The notes under the pieces were generated by a model. The model made no database searches and was not told the origin of the DNA. It saw only the letters and a program-made list of their open reading frames with translations. Made by a program: the position numbers and the translations under genes. This document shows positions 63,396 to 64,000 of a stretch of 64,000 nt of DNA, piece after piece. The stretch comes from CAVORB01 sp963698495 (GTDB taxonomy: Bacteria; Pseudomonadota; Gammaproteobacteria; Chromatiales; Chromatiaceae): contig CAVORB010000011.1 in assembly GCA_963698495.1 (NCBI GenBank), positions 1 through 64,000 of the forward strand, in the 5' to 3' direction. How positions within the stretch are numbered: the first letter of the stretch is position 1; every line of letters begins with the position of its first letter.

Positions 63396-63685
63396 AGAAA
63401 TCCTCTTGCGGTGGTAGTCTTGCCAGGCTCGCTGACCATGCCACGAGCCTAATCAACCCGGGAAACCTTGTCGTCGGGTCTTATTGTCGTTGCGTCATTC
63501 TTAGCGGATGTTAAGGGATCGCAGGGGCTTTGCCAAGAACGCCGGTCTGCCTGATCAACCGATTCCCAGCGACGAATGCGGCGTCGCAACGGGCGGTTGC
63601 GACCAGGGATCATGGGCGGAGGGTTCGAACGCCGAAGAGGTGTTTTCCGAGGCCCGGCCAGTGCCGCCGGTCGTCGTGCCGCAGG

Positions 63686-64000
63686 TCAGTCCGCGTCTTT
63701 GCGTGAGCCGATGCCGTGGTCGCGAGCGAAGGCGAGCATACGCTGAATGGGCAGGATCGCGCGGTCCCGGATCGCTGGCTCGATATGGATCTCCTGATCC
63801 CCAGCGAGTAGAACCTGCTCCAGGTTCTGCAATGCGTTCATGGCCATCCATGGGCAGTGGGCGCAGCTCTCGCAGGTGGCGCCTGCGCCCGCCGTCGGCG
63901 CGGCGATGAGCCTCTTGCCGGGGGCGAGCTGATGCATCTTCCAGAATATGCCCTCGTCGGTGGCGACGATGAACTCCTCGTTCGGCAGCTCCGCGACCGC
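63686..64000 (-). CDS. nadA: NadA quinolinate synthase, C-terminal part (cut by the window edge)
   Basis: 105 codons to the stop at 63686; the N-terminus lies beyond 64000. NEEFIVATDEGIFWKMHQLAPGK is followed by the 4Fe-4S ligand stretch CESCAHCPWMAMNALQNLEQVL and the C-terminal HGIGSRKDAD. NadA condenses iminoaspartate with dihydroxyacetone phosphate to quinolinate in NAD synthesis. It stands about 290 bases upstream of napC; co-transcription is possible but unlikely. Confidence 0.96.
   Translation of the reverse strand, partial: AVAELPNEEFIVATDEGIFWKMHQLAPGKRLIAAPTAGAGATCESCAHCPWMAMNALQNLEQVLLAGDQEIHIEPAIRDRAILPIQRMLAFARDHGIGSRKDAD

Overview
The window is a GC-rich stretch of chromosome from a gammaproteobacterium, most likely a chemolithotrophic sulfur oxidiser of the Chromatiales/Ectothiorhodospiraceae type. 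The grounds are flavocytochrome c sulfide dehydrogenase (fccAB) with a NapC-type tetraheme cytochrome, a periplasmic [NiFe] hydrogenase, several other c-type cytochromes, type IV minor pilins, a csrA/tRNA-Ser pair in the order also found in E. coli, and mutY-yggX and thiS-thiG-trmB groupings. No photosynthesis, ribosomal RNA, phage or CRISPR features are visible.

Layout. 0-5 kb: a frameshifted glycine-zipper protein, a small periplasmic protein, a CadC-like membrane regulator with TPRs, a LOG-family protein, and two small heat-shock genes behind a near-perfect CIRCE (HrcA) operator. 5.5-10.9 kb: a minus-strand hydrogenase operon (hupH-like, small subunit, large subunit) ending in an unusual secreted three-heme cytochrome with PKD and MopI metal-binding modules, closed by a large terminator. 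10.9-16.4 kb: gene-poor, partly lower-GC DNA with a decayed IS5-type transposase and a PilZ/DUF1631 pair. 16.4-20 kb: a PotD-like binding protein beside a membrane GGDEF-EAL protein, resembling the NspS/MbaA polyamine-sensing pair. 20-32 kb: housekeeping (tRNA-Phe, yggX, mutY, asmA-like, an adaptor/outer-membrane pair, tRNA-Gly, acyl-CoA synthetase, thiS, thiG, trmB, FetAB-like ABC system). 32-38 kb: secreted proteins (ankyrin, Pro/Gly-rich, a 712-residue exported protein) and a Crp/Fnr regulator. 38.6-46.3 kb: small membrane proteins, a symporter separated by one in-frame amber codon from a solute-binding domain, an AI-2E-family permease, a BOF protein, a CREST-like hydrolase, csrA and tRNA-Ser, with a dispersed hairpin repeat between several of them. 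46.4-54.3 kb: a SIMPL protein and the fimT-pilV-pilW-pilX-pilY1-pilE minor-pilin cluster. 54.5-59.7 kb: clpB, small unknowns, a formylglycine-generating-enzyme-like protein and a monoheme cytochrome. 59.7-63.4 kb: the napC-ankyrin-fccA-fccB operon. The window ends inside nadA.

How it fits together. Sulfide (FccAB) and H2 (HupSL) would be oxidised in the periplasm, feeding electrons through c-type cytochromes. Surface behaviour is probably governed by cyclic di-GMP (GGDEF-EAL, PilZ, DUF1631), CsrA and type IV pili. Protein-quality genes carry heat-shock-type control.

Caution: four genes (glycine-zipper, ankyrin, pilY1, clpB) each carry one single-base frameshift and a fifth has an in-frame stop. 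Because clpB and pilY1 are otherwise intact, sequencing or assembly error is the simplest explanation for at least some of them. All functions are inferred from reading the translated sequence; no database search was run.
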